Notes: a model not told the origin generated them from the letters alone. A stretch of 64,000 nucleotides of DNA from Erythrobacteraceae bacterium CCH12-C2 (GCA_001556995.1 LSKF01000107.1:1-64000), one strand, 5' to 3'; positions 43,784 to 54,191 are shown, counted from the stretch's first letter. A program made the numbers and translations.

Positions 43784-44653
43784 ATGCACGACACTGGCCC
43801 AACCTCCCAAACCTTCATCTCGCAGCGCCTTCGCCTCAATTATCTCGACTGGGGCGGGCGCGGGAAACCGCCGTTGGTGCTCGTGCATGGCGGGCGCGAT
43901 CATGCGCGCTCGTGGGACTGGACCGCGCAGGCGCTGAGCGCGGATTACCACGTCATCGCGATGGACCACCGCGGGCATGGGGATAGCGACTGGGTGTCGG
44001 ACGGGGTCTATTCCGCCGGCGACATGGTCTATGATCTTGCGCAGCTGGTGCACCAGCTCGGCGTCGGCCCAGTGCGGATGGTGGCGCATTCGATGGGCGG
44101 CAATGTAGCCCTGCGCTATGCTGGCGCCTTCCCCGATATGGTGACCAAGCTGGTGGCGATCGAGGGCCTCGGCCCCTCCCCCGAATGGCGCGCAAAGCAG
44201 CGCAGCCAGCGTTATCCCGAACGCCTCGCCGAATGGATCGAGAAGAAGCGCAAGGCGGCTGGCCGAAGCCCGCGCAAATACGAGAGCATCGAAGCCGCGT
44301 TCGCGCGGATGATCGAGGAGAACGCCTACCTCACCGAGGAGCAGGCGCGGCATCTGACCGTCCACGGGGTCAACCGCAACGAGGACGGCACCTATAGCTG
44401 GAAGTTCGATCCCCACCTCAACGTCTGGCCGGTGGAGGACGTGGGCGATGAGTTCATTGAGCAGCTATGGGGCGCGATCACCTGCCCGACGTTGCTGCTT
44501 TATGGTGCGGATTCCTGGGCCTCGAACCCCGAGAAGGACGGGCGCATCGCCCACTTCAAGACCGCGCGGGTGATCGAGTTCGAAAAGGCGGGCCACTGGC
44601 TTCACCACGACCAGTTCGACCGCTTCATCGCCACCTTGCGCGATTTCCTCTGA
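43784..44653 (+). CDS. Alpha/beta-fold hydrolase
   Basis: A 289-residue hydrolase. The oxyanion-hole region LVLVHGGRDHARSWDW, nucleophile elbow VAHSMGGNVALRYA (Ser in GHSMGG-like context) and catalytic Asp/His region (LLYGADSWASNPEKDG and KAGHWLHHDQFDRF) are in order, so the Ser-Asp-His triad looks complete. The ATG at 43784 is preferred over TTG 43748, whose extra residues lie at the REP edge. Substrate unknown (esterase, lactonase or epoxide hydrolase are all possible). Confidence 0.87.
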   Translation: MHDTGPTSQTFISQRLRLNYLDWGGRGKPPLVLVHGGRDHARSWDWTAQALSADYHVIAMDHRGHGDSDWVSDGVYSAGDMVYDLAQLVHQLGVGPVRMVAHSMGGNVALRYAGAFPDMVTKLVAIEGLGPSPEWRAKQRSQRYPERLAEWIEKKRKAAGRSPRKYESIEAAFARMIEENAYLTEEQARHLTVHGVNRNEDGTYSWKFDPHLNVWPVEDVGDEFIEQLWGAITCPTLLLYGADSWASNPEKDGRIAHFKTARVIEFEKAGHWLHHDQFDRFIATLRDFL

Positions 44654-44668
44654 ACGAAAGGCCGGGAC

Positions 44669-45232
44669 ATGGCGGATTTTTTCGATGCTCTGACAGAAAA
44701 GCACATCGCTATGATCGCCGCCCAGCCGGTGTTCTTCGTCGCCACCGCAGCAGCGGAGGGGCGGATCAATCTCAGCCCCAAGGGCTATGACGCCTTCCGG
44801 GTGCTATCGCCCACGCGGGTCGCCTATCTTGATCTCGGCGGCTCGGGCAACGAGACGCACGCGCACCTCGCCGCCGACGGGCGGATCACGGTGATGTTCT
44901 GCAATTTCCAGCAGCCCGCGCTGATCCTGCGGATTTACGGGCGCGGGCGGGCGGTGTTGCCGCAGGACGAAGCATGGGAGGCGCTGTCCACGCCGTTCAC
45001 GCTGTTGCCCGGCACGCGGCAAATCTTCGATATCGCGGTGGAGAGCGTGCAGAGCTCGTGCGGCTGGGGCGTGCCCTTCATGACGCTGGAGGGCGAGCGC
45101 GACACCCTCAAGAAGGCGCACCGCCAATCCAATCCAGCCGCGTGGGAGGCCAAGATGGCCCAGCGCACCCGCAGCATTGATGGCCTGCCGACTCGCGCCA
45201 CCGACCGCTACATTGCGGGCAAAGAGGGCTAG
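44669..45232 (+). CDS. Pyridoxamine 5'-phosphate oxidase-fold (FMN-binding) protein
   Basis: A 187-residue protein with the split-barrel FMN fold: MIAAQPVFFVATAAAEGRINLSP and YDAFRVLSPTRVAYLDLGGSGNETHAHL are the hallmark N-terminal strands. VESVQSSCGWGVPFMTLEGERD is typical of the proteobacterial PPOX-like group annotated as general stress or flavin-nucleotide-binding proteins. It follows the hydrolase with a 15-bp gap, so both may be one operon. Reaction unknown. Confidence 0.88.
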   Translation: MADFFDALTEKHIAMIAAQPVFFVATAAAEGRINLSPKGYDAFRVLSPTRVAYLDLGGSGNETHAHLAADGRITVMFCNFQQPALILRIYGRGRAVLPQDEAWEALSTPFTLLPGTRQIFDIAVESVQSSCGWGVPFMTLEGERDTLKKAHRQSNPAAWEAKMAQRTRSIDGLPTRATDRYIAGKEG

Positions 45233-45253
45233 GCTGACGCGAATTTTTCGTAA

Positions 45254-45757
<504 letters not shown>

Positions 45758-45770
45758 GGGGACCCAATCA

Positions 45771-47135
45771 ATGAAGCATATTTTCCTCAAGGCTGCGGCG
45801 CTGACGGCGGGGGCGGTGATGCTTGCCGCACCGGCGCTCGCTGCCCCGGTGGCGGAAGCTGCCGAAGTCGTGGCTGAAGTGGCCGAGGTTGCCGCCGAAG
45901 CGGCTCCTGCTGTGCCCAACCCGGGCAACAACGGCTTCATGATGACGGCCACCGTTCTGGTGCTGCTGATGATCCTGCCGGGCCTCGCGCTGTTCTATGG
46001 CGGCCTTACCCGGTCCAAGAACATGCTCTCGACCATGACCCAGATCGGGGCCGCCGCCTCGCTGGCGATGCTGGTGTGGGTGATGTGGGGCTATGGCCTC
46101 GCGTTCGGCCCGGAAGGCAATGAATACATCAGCTGGGGCAAGTTCTTCCTCCAGGGCGTCACTGCGGACTCCACTGCGGCGACCTTCACCGATGAAGTGA
46201 TCAGCGAATACATCTTCATCAGCTTTCAGATGACCTTTGCCGCGATCACCGTGGCGCTGGTGCTGGGATCGGTGGTCGAGCGGATGAAGTTCGCCGCGAC
46301 CATGGTGTTCACCCTGATCTGGCTCACCATCGTCTATTTCCCGATCGCCCACATGGTTTGGGAAGCGCGCGGGGTGTTCTTCGTGATGGGCGCGCTCGAT
46401 TTTGCGGGCGGCACCGTGGTCCACATCAACGCCGGTGTCTCGGCGCTGGTGGCGGCCTACATCCTCGGCAAGCGCAAGGGTTACCCGACCGAGCCGATGC
46501 CGCCGCACAGCCTGACGCTGACCATGGTTGGCACGGGCCTGCTGTGGGTGGGTTGGTTCGGCTTCAACGCCGGTTCGGCGCTCGAAGCCAATGGCTCGGC
46601 GGCGCTCGCCATGATCAACACCTTCGTGGCGACGGCTGCGGGCGGGCTGTTCTGGATGCTGACCGAGCGGGCCATGGGCCACAAGGGTTCGGCGCTGGGC
46701 TTCTGCTCGGGTGTGATTGCCGGTCTCGTCGCGGTGACCCCGGCGGCTGGTAACTCGGGCCCGTTCGGCGCGATCCTCCTCGGCGCGATTGCCTCGGTGA
46801 TCTGCTACTTCTTCGTGGCGAAGGTGAAGCCGGCGCTGGGATATGACGACGCGCTCGATGCTTTCGGCATCCACGGCGTGGGCGGCATCGTCGGCGCGAT
46901 CGGCACCGGCATCGTGTTCTCGCCCGCGCTGGGCGGCCCGGGCGGCGATGATTTCGACATGGGCGCGCAGCTTGTCACGCAGGTCTTTGCGGTTGGTGCC
47001 ACGATCGTGGTCTCGGCCATCGGCACCGCCATCGCGATCTACATTGCCAAGGCGCTCACCGGCCTCAGGGTCGATGAAGAAAGCGAAGTCAACGGCCTCG
47101 ACATCTCCGAACACGGGGAGCGCGCCTACAACTAA
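45771..47135 (+). CDS. amtB: Ammonium transporter
   Basis: A 454-residue Amt/Rh channel with a signal-like first helix (LKAAALTAGAVMLAAPALAAP) and an Ala/Glu-rich segment, then eleven helices. Family signatures: MILPGLALFYGGLTRSKNML, FAGGTVVHINAGVSALVAAYI, GLLWVGWFGFNAGSALEANG and DALDAFGIHGVGGIVGAIGTG with the conserved pore histidines. It is regulated with, and blocked by, GlnK. Confidence 0.97.
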   Translation: MKHIFLKAAALTAGAVMLAAPALAAPVAEAAEVVAEVAEVAAEAAPAVPNPGNNGFMMTATVLVLLMILPGLALFYGGLTRSKNMLSTMTQIGAAASLAMLVWVMWGYGLAFGPEGNEYISWGKFFLQGVTADSTAATFTDEVISEYIFISFQMTFAAITVALVLGSVVERMKFAATMVFTLIWLTIVYFPIAHMVWEARGVFFVMGALDFAGGTVVHINAGVSALVAAYILGKRKGYPTEPMPPHSLTLTMVGTGLLWVGWFGFNAGSALEANGSAALAMINTFVATAAGGLFWMLTERAMGHKGSALGFCSGVIAGLVAVTPAAGNSGPFGAILLGAIASVICYFFVAKVKPALGYDDALDAFGIHGVGGIVGAIGTGIVFSPALGGPGGDDFDMGAQLVTQVFAVGATIVVSAIGTAIAIYIAKALTGLRVDEESEVNGLDISEHGERAYN

Positions 47136-47143
47136 TCACGGAA

Positions 47144-47187
47144 GCATCGCGCAAAAAGTGGGCACCGGTTTTTGCCCTTCGCGATGC
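47144..47187. repeat. Palindromic intergenic repeat after amtB
   Basis: Outer arms GCATCGCG (47144-47151) / CGCGATGC (47180-47187) with inner CAAAAA / TTTTTG arms (47152-47157 and 47169-47174) around GTGGGCACCGG. The pattern resembles small dispersed palindromes known from alphaproteobacterial intergenic regions. Could also act on the amtB mRNA 3' end. Confidence 0.6.
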
Positions 47188-47287
47188 GACCAACAAGAAC
47201 ACCAAGTTTGGCGGGGGGAGGCCTCTCTCTCCCTCTCCCCTCCCCCCGCCTCACCACGTTCCTCCTGCGAACGAACAAACTGATAAA

Positions 47288-47323
47288 GGCCGGAGCCGCT
47301 CAAAGCGTCTCCGGCCCTTTTTT
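47288..47323 (+). terminator. Rho-independent terminator after amtB
   Basis: Stem GGCCGGAG (47288-47295) / CTCCGGCC (47309-47316) followed by C and TTTTTT (47318-47323). Confidence 0.88.
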
Positions 47324-47384
47324 GTTGGAGTTTGCTTTTGCGACCCGCCCTTTGGCGGGCCGGATCAGCGCCTTTTGACGCGCG

Positions 47385-48980
47385 TTAGGCGAAGGCCTTT
47401 TCCGCCGCCATCACGAAATCCGCGCACCGCTCGCCGATCATGATGCTCGGCGCGTTGGTGTTGCCGCTGACGAGTTTGGGCATGATGCTCGCGTCCGCCA
47501 CCCACAGGCCTTCAAGCCCGTTGAGCCTGAGCGTGGTATCGACCACCGCATCGGCGTCCGCCCCCATCCGGCAGGTGCCGACCGGGTGGTAGACCGTGTC
47601 CGCACGGTTGCGGATCAGCTCGTCTAACGCGGCGTCATCATGCAGGTCGACGGGGTGACGGTCCTTCGGGCCAAAGGCCTGCAAGGGCGGGGCCTCGGCG
47701 ATGCGGTGCGACAGGCGCACCCCGGCGCGCAAGGTCGCCATATCGCGCTCGTCATCGAGGAAGTTGGGATCGATCACCGGCGCGGCAGCGGCATCGCGCG
47801 AGCCGAGCCGCACGGTCCCCCGGCTCTCGGGTCGCAGGACGCAGGCGTGGAGCGAGAATCCGTGCTCCTTCACCTTCTCGCGCCCATGATCCTCCAACAC
47901 CGCGGGGACGAAGTGCCACTGCACATCGGGCGCCGGGCTGTCGGGCATCACCGTCCAGAAGCCGCCCGCTTCGGCATAGGGCGTGGTCATCACCCCAGTA
48001 CGATGGCGGCGGTGCTCGACGATCGCGGCGGCCATGCGCAGCGTGCCTTTCAGGGTGCTGCCAATGGGAACGTCGCTCTCGGTTTCCCAGCCGGAGACAT
48101 AGTCGATGTGGTCTTGCAGATTGCCCCCCACCGATGGGCGATCCAGCACCACGTCGATCCCGTGCGCTTTGAGGTGCTCGGCCGGGCCGATGCCCGAGAG
48201 CATCAGGATTTGGGGCGAGTTGAACGCGCCTGCCGACAGAATGACCCCGCGACGAGCGAGCAACGACTCGCTAACGCCCCCGCGACGAACTTGCACGCCC
48301 GTGACACGCCCACCCTCGATAATCAGCTTCTCGACCAACGTGTCGGTCTTCACCGCGAAATTGCCCATTTCCCGGATTGGCTCGACATAGGCGCGCGCGG
48401 CTGACCAGCGTTCGCCCTTGTGCTGGGTCACCTGATAAAGCCCGAAGCCGTCCTGCTGGGCGCCATTGAAGTCGTTGTTGGTGCGCAGCTGGAGCGCGGC
48501 CGCCGCTTCGACGAAAGCGTGGGATGTGGGGTTGGCGGCGGTCTGGTCGGAGACGAACAGCGGGCCGCTCCCGCCGTGGTAATCATCCGCGCCGCGCACA
48601 TTGCCCTCGGCGCGCTTGAAGTAGGGGAGCACGTCGTCATAGGCCCAGCCGGTGCAGCCCATCGCTGCCCAATTGTCGTAATCCCAGCGATTGCCGCGGA
48701 TATAGACCATCGCGTTGATCGCGGAGGACCCGCCCAGCCCACGCCCACGCGGCTGATAGCCGATCCGTCCGTTCAGGCCCTTCTGCGGTACGGTTTCGAA
48801 GCGATAATTCACATTCTTCAGCAGGAAGGGCATGAAGCCCGGCGTCTTGACGAGGATGTTGTCATTGCGCCCGCCCGCTTCGAGCAGGCACACCCGGCGC
48901 GTTCCATCCACGGCAAGCCGACCCGCAACCGCGCTGCCCGCACTGCCACCGCCGATGACGATGTAGTCGAAACTTTCCAT
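47385..48980 (-). CDS. GMC-family oxidoreductase (choline/alcohol dehydrogenase type)
   Basis: A 531-residue FAD enzyme. The N-terminal ADP-binding motif YIVIGGGSAGSAVAGRL, the GMC signature RGRGLGGSSAINAMVYIRG and the C-terminal PVGTCRMGADADAVVD and SGNTNAPSIMIGERCAD motifs are clear. The catalytic His of the HPVGTC block is present. The ATG at 48980 (MESFDYIVIGGG) has GGAGAG upstream; the longer frame is rejected. AlkJ-like alcohol dehydrogenase or choline dehydrogenase are the closest named types. Betaine genes are absent, so a fatty or aromatic alcohol substrate is as likely. Confidence 0.9.
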   Translation of the reverse strand: MESFDYIVIGGGSAGSAVAGRLAVDGTRRVCLLEAGGRNDNILVKTPGFMPFLLKNVNYRFETVPQKGLNGRIGYQPRGRGLGGSSAINAMVYIRGNRWDYDNWAAMGCTGWAYDDVLPYFKRAEGNVRGADDYHGGSGPLFVSDQTAANPTSHAFVEAAAALQLRTNNDFNGAQQDGFGLYQVTQHKGERWSAARAYVEPIREMGNFAVKTDTLVEKLIIEGGRVTGVQVRRGGVSESLLARRGVILSAGAFNSPQILMLSGIGPAEHLKAHGIDVVLDRPSVGGNLQDHIDYVSGWETESDVPIGSTLKGTLRMAAAIVEHRRHRTGVMTTPYAEAGGFWTVMPDSPAPDVQWHFVPAVLEDHGREKVKEHGFSLHACVLRPESRGTVRLGSRDAAAAPVIDPNFLDDERDMATLRAGVRLSHRIAEAPPLQAFGPKDRHPVDLHDDAALDELIRNRADTVYHPVGTCRMGADADAVVDTTLRLNGLEGLWVADASIMPKLVSGNTNAPSIMIGERCADFVMAAEKAFA

Positions 48981-49005
48981 GATCTCTCCCTTATTGCGGG
49001 GGAGA

Positions 49006-49968
49006 TTAAGCAGCTTCTGGCGCGCCTGCAATCGGGTTTCGATCCGCCACTGATGGTGCGGTAGGTGCAACTTCGGCACCAACACGCGCTTGCCACCTCG
49101 CACGGATCATATCGCTGGTCTCGCGGCTGCCGTCATGGCTCCACCCGGGTTCGCGCAGCAGATAAGACAGTTTGTGCCGCCACGGCGCGCGCCAGATGTC
49201 GGCCAGCATCCCGATCCATTCGTGGAACACCGACCACAAGAGATTGAAACTGCCCAATTGCTTGACGATCCCGTAGCGAATCGGCTCGTCATCGACCTCA
49301 GGCGTAAAGGTGCCGAACATCTTGTCCCAGATGATAAACACCCCCGCATAATTGCGGTCGAGATAGCGCGGGTTGGTGGCGTGGTGGACGCGGTGGTGGC
49401 TGGGGGTGTTCATCACCGCTTCGAACCATGCGGGCATCCGCAGAATCGCCTCGGTGTGGATCCAGAACTGGTAGATGAGGTTGAACCCGCCGCAGATCGC
49501 AATCATCACCGGGTGAAAGCCGAGCCATGCCAGCGGCAGGCTGAACAGGATGCCGATGGTGAGGTTGCCGGTCCAGGTCTGCCTGAGCGCGGTCGAGAGA
49601 TTGTAGTGCTGCGAGGAATGGTGGTTCACGTGCGCCGCCCACATCCAGCGGATGCGGTGCCCGGCGCGGTGGACCCAGTAATAGGCCAGATCATCGAGCA
49701 CAAAGCACAGCGGCCACGCCCACCACACCGTCCACCATTCGGGGCCGAAATCGACGATGCGCCAATCATACGCGAGGAACATCAGCCACAGGCTAAAGCC
49801 ACCGAGCAGCGCGCCCGCGACGGTCGACCCGAGGCCAAACGACAGGCTGACGAGCGTGTCCTTGGGCTCATAGGCTTCGGGCGCGCGGAATTTGGCCCAG
49901 ATCATCTCGGCCAGCACCGCCACCACGAACAGCGGTACGGCATATTGGGTGGGGTTGAAATCAGGCAT
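49006..49968 (-). CDS. Sterol desaturase / fatty-acid hydroxylase family protein
   Basis: A 320-residue di-iron membrane oxygenase. Histidine clusters WVHRAGHR, HVNHHSSQHYN and HHRVHHATN, plus several helices (about residues 10-150), match the FA_hydroxylase superfamily. Members act on sterols, carotenoids or fatty acids; which one cannot be read here. It precedes the GMC oxidoreductase on the same strand (25-bp gap), so a linked oxidation of a lipid alcohol is possible (inference). The 3' tail is hydrophilic. Confidence 0.9.
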   Translation of the reverse strand: MPDFNPTQYAVPLFVVAVLAEMIWAKFRAPEAYEPKDTLVSLSFGLGSTVAGALLGGFSLWLMFLAYDWRIVDFGPEWWTVWWAWPLCFVLDDLAYYWVHRAGHRIRWMWAAHVNHHSSQHYNLSTALRQTWTGNLTIGILFSLPLAWLGFHPVMIAICGGFNLIYQFWIHTEAILRMPAWFEAVMNTPSHHRVHHATNPRYLDRNYAGVFIIWDKMFGTFTPEVDDEPIRYGIVKQLGSFNLLWSVFHEWIGMLADIWRAPWRHKLSYLLREPGWSHDGSRETSDMIRARWQARVGAEVAPTAPSVADRNPIAGAPEAA

Positions 49969-50377
49969 CGTGGAGGACGTTTACCCGATTGATCGCGTCT
50001 GCCCAAGCCTCGCCGTCGGGGATGGTGAGAAGCACCGTGCCGAAGCGAGCCTCGCCGCAATCAACCGTTAGCCGCTCACCCTCGATGCGCGAACGCGCGC
50101 TCGTGCCAAGCACTCGCCCTGCAAAGCGGTTGCCATGGCGTTTGATCACCATGATTCGTCCGGAGCCATCACGGGCGAGGGCCGTCGCGCCGTCGACCGA
50201 GAGGGCGTAACGAGCGGGGACGAAGCCTTCCTCCACTTCACCCGCCGCGCGCTGCACCGCCGCTTCGCTATCCAGCACCGGCGTGCCGCCCAGCCGCATC
50301 CACCACGCGAGGCCCGCCAGCGCGAGGATCGCGACCAGTGATCCCGCAGTCTGAAGCACCAACGGCGGCAGGTCCAC
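49961..50377 (-). CDS. Small membrane-anchored hypothetical protein
   Basis: A 138-residue protein with one N-terminal helix (about residues 8-27, LQTAGSLVAILALAGLAWWM) and a soluble part with alternating strands (ALSVDGATALARDGSGRIMVI, RFAGRVLGTSARSRIEGERL). The start is GTG at 50377. It overlaps the desaturase gene by 8 nt and follows the DUF442 gene by 11 nt, so it belongs to that operon. Function unknown. Confidence 0.8.
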   Translation of the reverse strand: MDLPPLVLQTAGSLVAILALAGLAWWMRLGGTPVLDSEAAVQRAAGEVEEGFVPARYALSVDGATALARDGSGRIMVIKRHGNRFAGRVLGTSARSRIEGERLTVDCGEARFGTVLLTIPDGEAWADAINRVNVLHDA

Positions 50378-50388
50378 AGCGATGCGCC

Positions 50389-50820
50389 TCAGCGCGAGCT
50401 GAGCATGTCGATCATCGGGCGGACCGGGCTGACATCATAGCCTGCCTGCATCGCGGTGCGGGAGATGGTGTCCGGCTCGACCCCTTGCTTGGCCGCGGCC
50501 AAAGCCCACAGCAGGGTCGATCGGGTGCCCGAGCGGCAGTAGGCGAGAATCGGGCCTTCGGCCTGTTCCAGCGCGGCGATCATGGCGTCGACCTGCGGTT
50601 CGCTGAAGCCCGCATGGCCAATCGGGATCGCGACATAGTTGAGTCCAGCCGCCGCAGCAGCAGCGGCGATGTCATCACCCTGCGGCGCATCCGGGTCTTC
50701 GCCGTCGGGGCGATTGTTGACGATCATCGCGACGCCTTGGGCCGCAGCAGCCGCAATATCCTCCAGCGCAAGTTGTGGGCTTACCATCACATTTTCGTTC
50801 AGCCTGCGAAAGTCGCTCAT
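50389..50820 (-). CDS. TIGR01244/DUF442 family protein (beta-lactamase hydrolase-like phosphatase)
   Basis: A 143-residue protein with a dual-specificity-phosphatase-like fold. The P-loop ILAYCRSGTRSTLLWALA carries the Cys-x5-Arg active site, and the LGVAMIVNNRPDGEDP-type strand is also typical. Related domains occur in sulfide or sulfur-stress proteins (Blh), hence the frequent name sulfur transferase. The ATG at 50820 (MSDFRRLNENVM) has AGGA upstream and is preferred over 50883. Confidence 0.88.
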   Translation of the reverse strand: MSDFRRLNENVMVSPQLALEDIAAAAAQGVAMIVNNRPDGEDPDAPQGDDIAAAAAAAGLNYVAIPIGHAGFSEPQVDAMIAALEQAEGPILAYCRSGTRSTLLWALAAAKQGVEPDTISRTAMQAGYDVSPVRPMIDMLSSR

Positions 50821-51094
50821 CTGCGGTTCCTGCTCTGTCTGGCGGTTGTGCGCGCTGTCATGCCCAAGGCTGTGGGCGAGCACAAGAACCCGCGGTCGAT
50901 CATGATGGCCGCGCCATGATAGGGCGCGGCGCAGGCCCGTAAAATCGTTCGCAAAGCAACCTTTTGTGCGCTATACCGCGCGATGAATGTGCGTCTCGGC
51001 TCTCAGGGTCGGCGCGCGTGTGTTCGGTGCGGCTCACTGTCCTCGGCACCGGCGCATAGGACGACGGGCAGTGTGGTAAGGTACATTCTGAGAT
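50821..51094. other. Divergent promoter region
   Basis: 274 bp between the DUF442 gene and the cold-shock gene, expected to hold promoters in both directions. A short hairpin GCGCCATGATAGGGCGC occurs near 50922. No coding or RNA gene is evident. Confidence 0.4.
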
Positions 51095-51850
51095 ATGGGT
51101 TACGATAGGGGACGCCGGCGCGGCCGCGACAAGCGCGACGGGTTTGGCGAAGATGGCTTTGATCCGTTTGGCGGTCCGGGTGATGGATATTCCCCGCCGC
51201 GGGATTTTGGGGGCGATCGTTTCGGTGGGGGCGGTGATCGCTTCGGCGGAGGCGGTGGTGACCGCTTTGGCGGCGGCGGACCGCGTCCGGGTGGCGGCGG
51301 CGGACCGCGTGGTCCGGGCGGCCCCGGCGGCGGCGGTGGCGGCGGTTTCACCCGCATGCCGGCTCAGATCGTCGGCACCGGCAAGGGCACGGTCAAGTTC
51401 TTCAACAGCCAGAAGGGCTTCGGCTTCATCCAGCAGGAAGGGGGCGGGGAAGACGTCTTCGTCCACATCAGCGCGGTGGAGCGTGCGGGCCTTGAAGGCC
51501 TCGCTGAGGGTCAAGAGCTTCAGTACAACCTCGTGGATCGCGGCGGCAAGGTGTCGGCGCAGGATCTTCAGGTTGTCGGCGATGTGATCGCGGTCGCTGC
51601 CAAGCCGGCTGCCCCCCAGCGCGAGCTGACGGGTGAGCGGGCCAAGGGCACGGTCAAGTTCTTCAACGCGATGAAGGGCTTCGGCTTCCTCGTGCGTGAT
51701 GATGGCCAGCCCGATGCCTTTGTGCACATCAGCGCGGTTGAGCGTTCGGGCCTGTCCGCTTTGAACGAAGGCGAACGCTACGAATTCGACCTCGAAGTCG
51801 ATCGTCGCGGCAAGCATTCGGCGGTCAACCTCGCACCGGCGAGCGACTAA
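51095..51850 (+). CDS. Double cold-shock-domain protein with Gly/Arg-rich N-terminus
   Basis: A 251-residue putative RNA chaperone with two cold-shock domains. CSD1 (about residues 97-165) has [17 protein letters not shown] and [16 protein letters not shown]2 (about 185-248) has [17 protein letters not shown] and [13 protein letters not shown]. Both RNP motifs are intact. The first ~85 residues are low-complexity and Gly/Arg/Asp/Phe-rich (repeated DRFGGGG units), resembling RGG-type disordered segments that bind RNA or promote condensates. Double-CSD proteins are usual in alphaproteobacteria; such a long Gly-rich N-terminus is much less common. The ATG at 51095 fits the frame; a later start at Met-88 (MPAQIVGTG) would remove the disordered part. 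Confidence 0.9.
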   Translation: MGYDRGRRRGRDKRDGFGEDGFDPFGGPGDGYSPPRDFGGDRFGGGGDRFGGGGGDRFGGGGPRPGGGGGPRGPGGPGGGGGGGFTRMPAQIVGTGKGTVKFFNSQKGFGFIQQEGGGEDVFVHISAVERAGLEGLAEGQELQYNLVDRGGKVSAQDLQVVGDVIAVAAKPAAPQRELTGERAKGTVKFFNAMKGFGFLVRDDGQPDAFVHISAVERSGLSALNEGERYEFDLEVDRRGKHSAVNLAPASD

Positions 51851-51981
51851 CGTCTGGTCCTGTAGCGCCTGCGGTTTGACGCGGGCGCTGTGCAGGATTA
51901 TTGAATTGCGGGTGGCGGCTCTTGTTCGGGGCCGCCATTTGCTTTTGGATTCACCGGCCTCATCAACTCAGGATACTGCCC

Positions 51982-53181
51982 ATGTCGATCACACCGCTCA
52001 TGCCCGTTTACCCGCGCTGCGGCGTGCGGCCGGTGCGCGGCGAGCATTGTCACCTGATCGACGAAGACGGCACCCGCTACCTCGATTTCGCCAGCGGGAT
52101 CGCGGTGAACCTGCTCGGCCACTCGCATCAGGGGCTGATCGCGGCGATCCAGAATCAGGCGGCGACGCTGATGCACGTCTCGAACCTTTACGGTAGCCCG
52201 CAGGGTGAGCGGTTGGCGCAGCTGCTGGTCGATAAGACCTTTGCCGACACGGTGTTCTTCACCAATTCGGGCGCCGAGGCGGTGGAATGCGCGATCAAGT
52301 GCGCGCGTGCCTATCACCAGAACGCGGGCGATGCGGGCGATACCAGCCGGTTCGAGCTGATCACCTTCCACAACGCCTTCCACGGCCGCACCATGGCGAC
52401 CATCAGCGCCTCGAACCAGACCAAGATGCACCACGGCTTCTCGCCGTTGCTCGACGGGTTCAAGTATGCGCCGTTCGACGATCTCGAAGCAGCCAAGGCG
52501 CTGATCGGGCCGCACACGGCGGGGTTCCTGGTTGAACCCGTGCAGGGCGAGGGCGGTATCCGCCCCGCTTCGCAGGAATTCATGCAGGGCCTGCGCGATC
52601 TGGCCGATGAGCATGATCTGATGCTGGTGCTCGATGAAGTGCAGTGCGGCGTCGCGCGCACCGGCACCTTCTATGCCTATGAGCAATACGGAATCGAGCC
52701 GGACATTCTCGCCACGGCCAAGGGGCTGGGCGGCGGCTTCCCGCTCGGCGCGTGCATCGCCACCGAGAAGGCGGCGCGCGGCATGACCTTCGGCACCCAC
52801 GGCTCGACCTATGGCGGCAACCCGCTGGCGATGGCGGCAGGGACGGCGGTGATGGAAGCGGTCGCCAACGACGAATTCCTCAGCTCCGTGCGCGAAAAGG
52901 GCGAGAGGATGCGCGCGCGGCTCGAACAGTTCATCGGCAATTATCCCGAGCTGTTCGAACTGGTGCGCGGCATGGGCCTGATGCTGGGCCTGAAGATGAA
53001 GATGGAAAGCCGCCCCTTCGTGGTCCACCTGCGTGACAATCACCAGCTGCTCACCGTGGCGGCGGGGGACAACACGGTGCGCGTCATCCCGCCGCTGGTG
53101 ATCGGCGATGCCGAGATGGACGAATTCTTCGACAAGCTTTCGGCAGGCGCGGCCAGCTTCAAGGTGCCGGAACCGGCATGA
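51982..53181 (+). CDS. argD: Acetylornithine/succinyldiaminopimelate-type aminotransferase
   Basis: A 399-residue PLP class III transaminase that makes N-acetylornithine in arginine synthesis and can serve lysine synthesis. [44 protein letters not shown] and the PLP-lysine region [17 protein letters not shown] are present. The ATG at 51982 follows AGGA; the upstream part of the frame is not conserved. Its stop overlaps the argF start (ATGA), as in an arg operon. Confidence 0.95.
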   Translation: MSITPLMPVYPRCGVRPVRGEHCHLIDEDGTRYLDFASGIAVNLLGHSHQGLIAAIQNQAATLMHVSNLYGSPQGERLAQLLVDKTFADTVFFTNSGAEAVECAIKCARAYHQNAGDAGDTSRFELITFHNAFHGRTMATISASNQTKMHHGFSPLLDGFKYAPFDDLEAAKALIGPHTAGFLVEPVQGEGGIRPASQEFMQGLRDLADEHDLMLVLDEVQCGVARTGTFYAYEQYGIEPDILATAKGLGGGFPLGACIATEKAARGMTFGTHGSTYGGNPLAMAAGTAVMEAVANDEFLSSVREKGERMRARLEQFIGNYPELFELVRGMGLMLGLKMKMESRPFVVHLRDNHQLLTVAAGDNTVRVIPPLVIGDAEMDEFFDKLSAGAASFKVPEPA

Positions 53182-54125
53182 GCGCCGCCGGGGGGGGTCG
53201 CCACTTTCTCGATCTCGGGGATGCCGGGGGCGATGATGTCGCGGCGATGATCAATGATGCGATTGATCGCAAGGCGGCGCGCGCAGGGTGGCCCAAGGGC
53301 AAGGTGGATGCTGGCGCGCCGCTCGCCGGGCATGTGCTGGGGCTGGTCTTCGAGAAGAACTCGACCCGCACCCGCGTCAGCTTCGATATCGCGATGCGGC
53401 AGCTCGGCGGATCGGTGCTGATCCTCGATTCGGCCTCAAGCCAGCTTGGGCGGGGCGAGAGCATCGCCGATACCGCGCGGGTGCTGAGCCGGATGGTCGA
53501 TGCGATCATGCTGCGCACCGATGATCACGCCAAGATCGAGGAAATGGCGCGTCACGCGACGGTGCCCGTGATCAACGGCCTGACCGACAAATCGCACCCC
53601 TGCCAGATCGTCGCCGACCTTCTGACTGTGATCGAGCACGGTAAGGCGCTTCCGGGCCTTGAGGTTGCGTGGTTCGGGGATGGGAACAACGTGCTGCACT
53701 CGATCCTCGAGGCGGCGGGGCTATTCAAGTTCAACGTTCGCGTGGCGACCCCTGCGGGGTATGAGCCCGATCCGGCCTTTGTCGCGCTCGCACGCGCGGG
53801 CGGGGCCACGGTGACGTTGACGCAGGACGCTGTTGCGGCGGCGAGCGGGGCGGACGTGATCGTCACCGACACCTGGATCTCGATGGGACAGGCCGATGCG
53901 GCGGAGAAGAAGGCGGCGATGCAGCCCTATCAGGTCAACGCCGCGCTGATGGCCCATGCCGAGTCCGACGCGCTGTTCCTCCACTGCCTGCCTGCGCATC
54001 TGGGCGAGGAAGTCACCGAGGAGGTGTTCGAAGGGCCGCAATCGGTGGTGTTCGACGAGGCGGAGAACCGCATCCACGCGCAGAAATCGGTGCTGCTGTG
54101 GAGCTTTGGCCGGATCGGCAACTGA
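53178..54125 (+). CDS. argF: Ornithine carbamoyltransferase
   Basis: A 315-residue enzyme that forms citrulline from ornithine and carbamoyl phosphate. The carbamoyl-phosphate site [14 protein letters not shown], the [11 protein letters not shown] motif and the ornithine-binding [15 protein letters not shown] loop are present. It is coupled to argD and followed 66 bp later by hslO. Confidence 0.96.
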   Translation: MSAAGGGRHFLDLGDAGGDDVAAMINDAIDRKAARAGWPKGKVDAGAPLAGHVLGLVFEKNSTRTRVSFDIAMRQLGGSVLILDSASSQLGRGESIADTARVLSRMVDAIMLRTDDHAKIEEMARHATVPVINGLTDKSHPCQIVADLLTVIEHGKALPGLEVAWFGDGNNVLHSILEAAGLFKFNVRVATPAGYEPDPAFVALARAGGATVTLTQDAVAAASGADVIVTDTWISMGQADAAEKKAAMQPYQVNAALMAHAESDALFLHCLPAHLGEEVTEEVFEGPQSVVFDEAENRIHAQKSVLLWSFGRIGN

Positions 54126-54191
54126 GCCGCTTGGCTATCATCTGCACGCTGGCCCTTTTCGCCGCGCCCCCTCGCCCCCATATGGCGGCGC

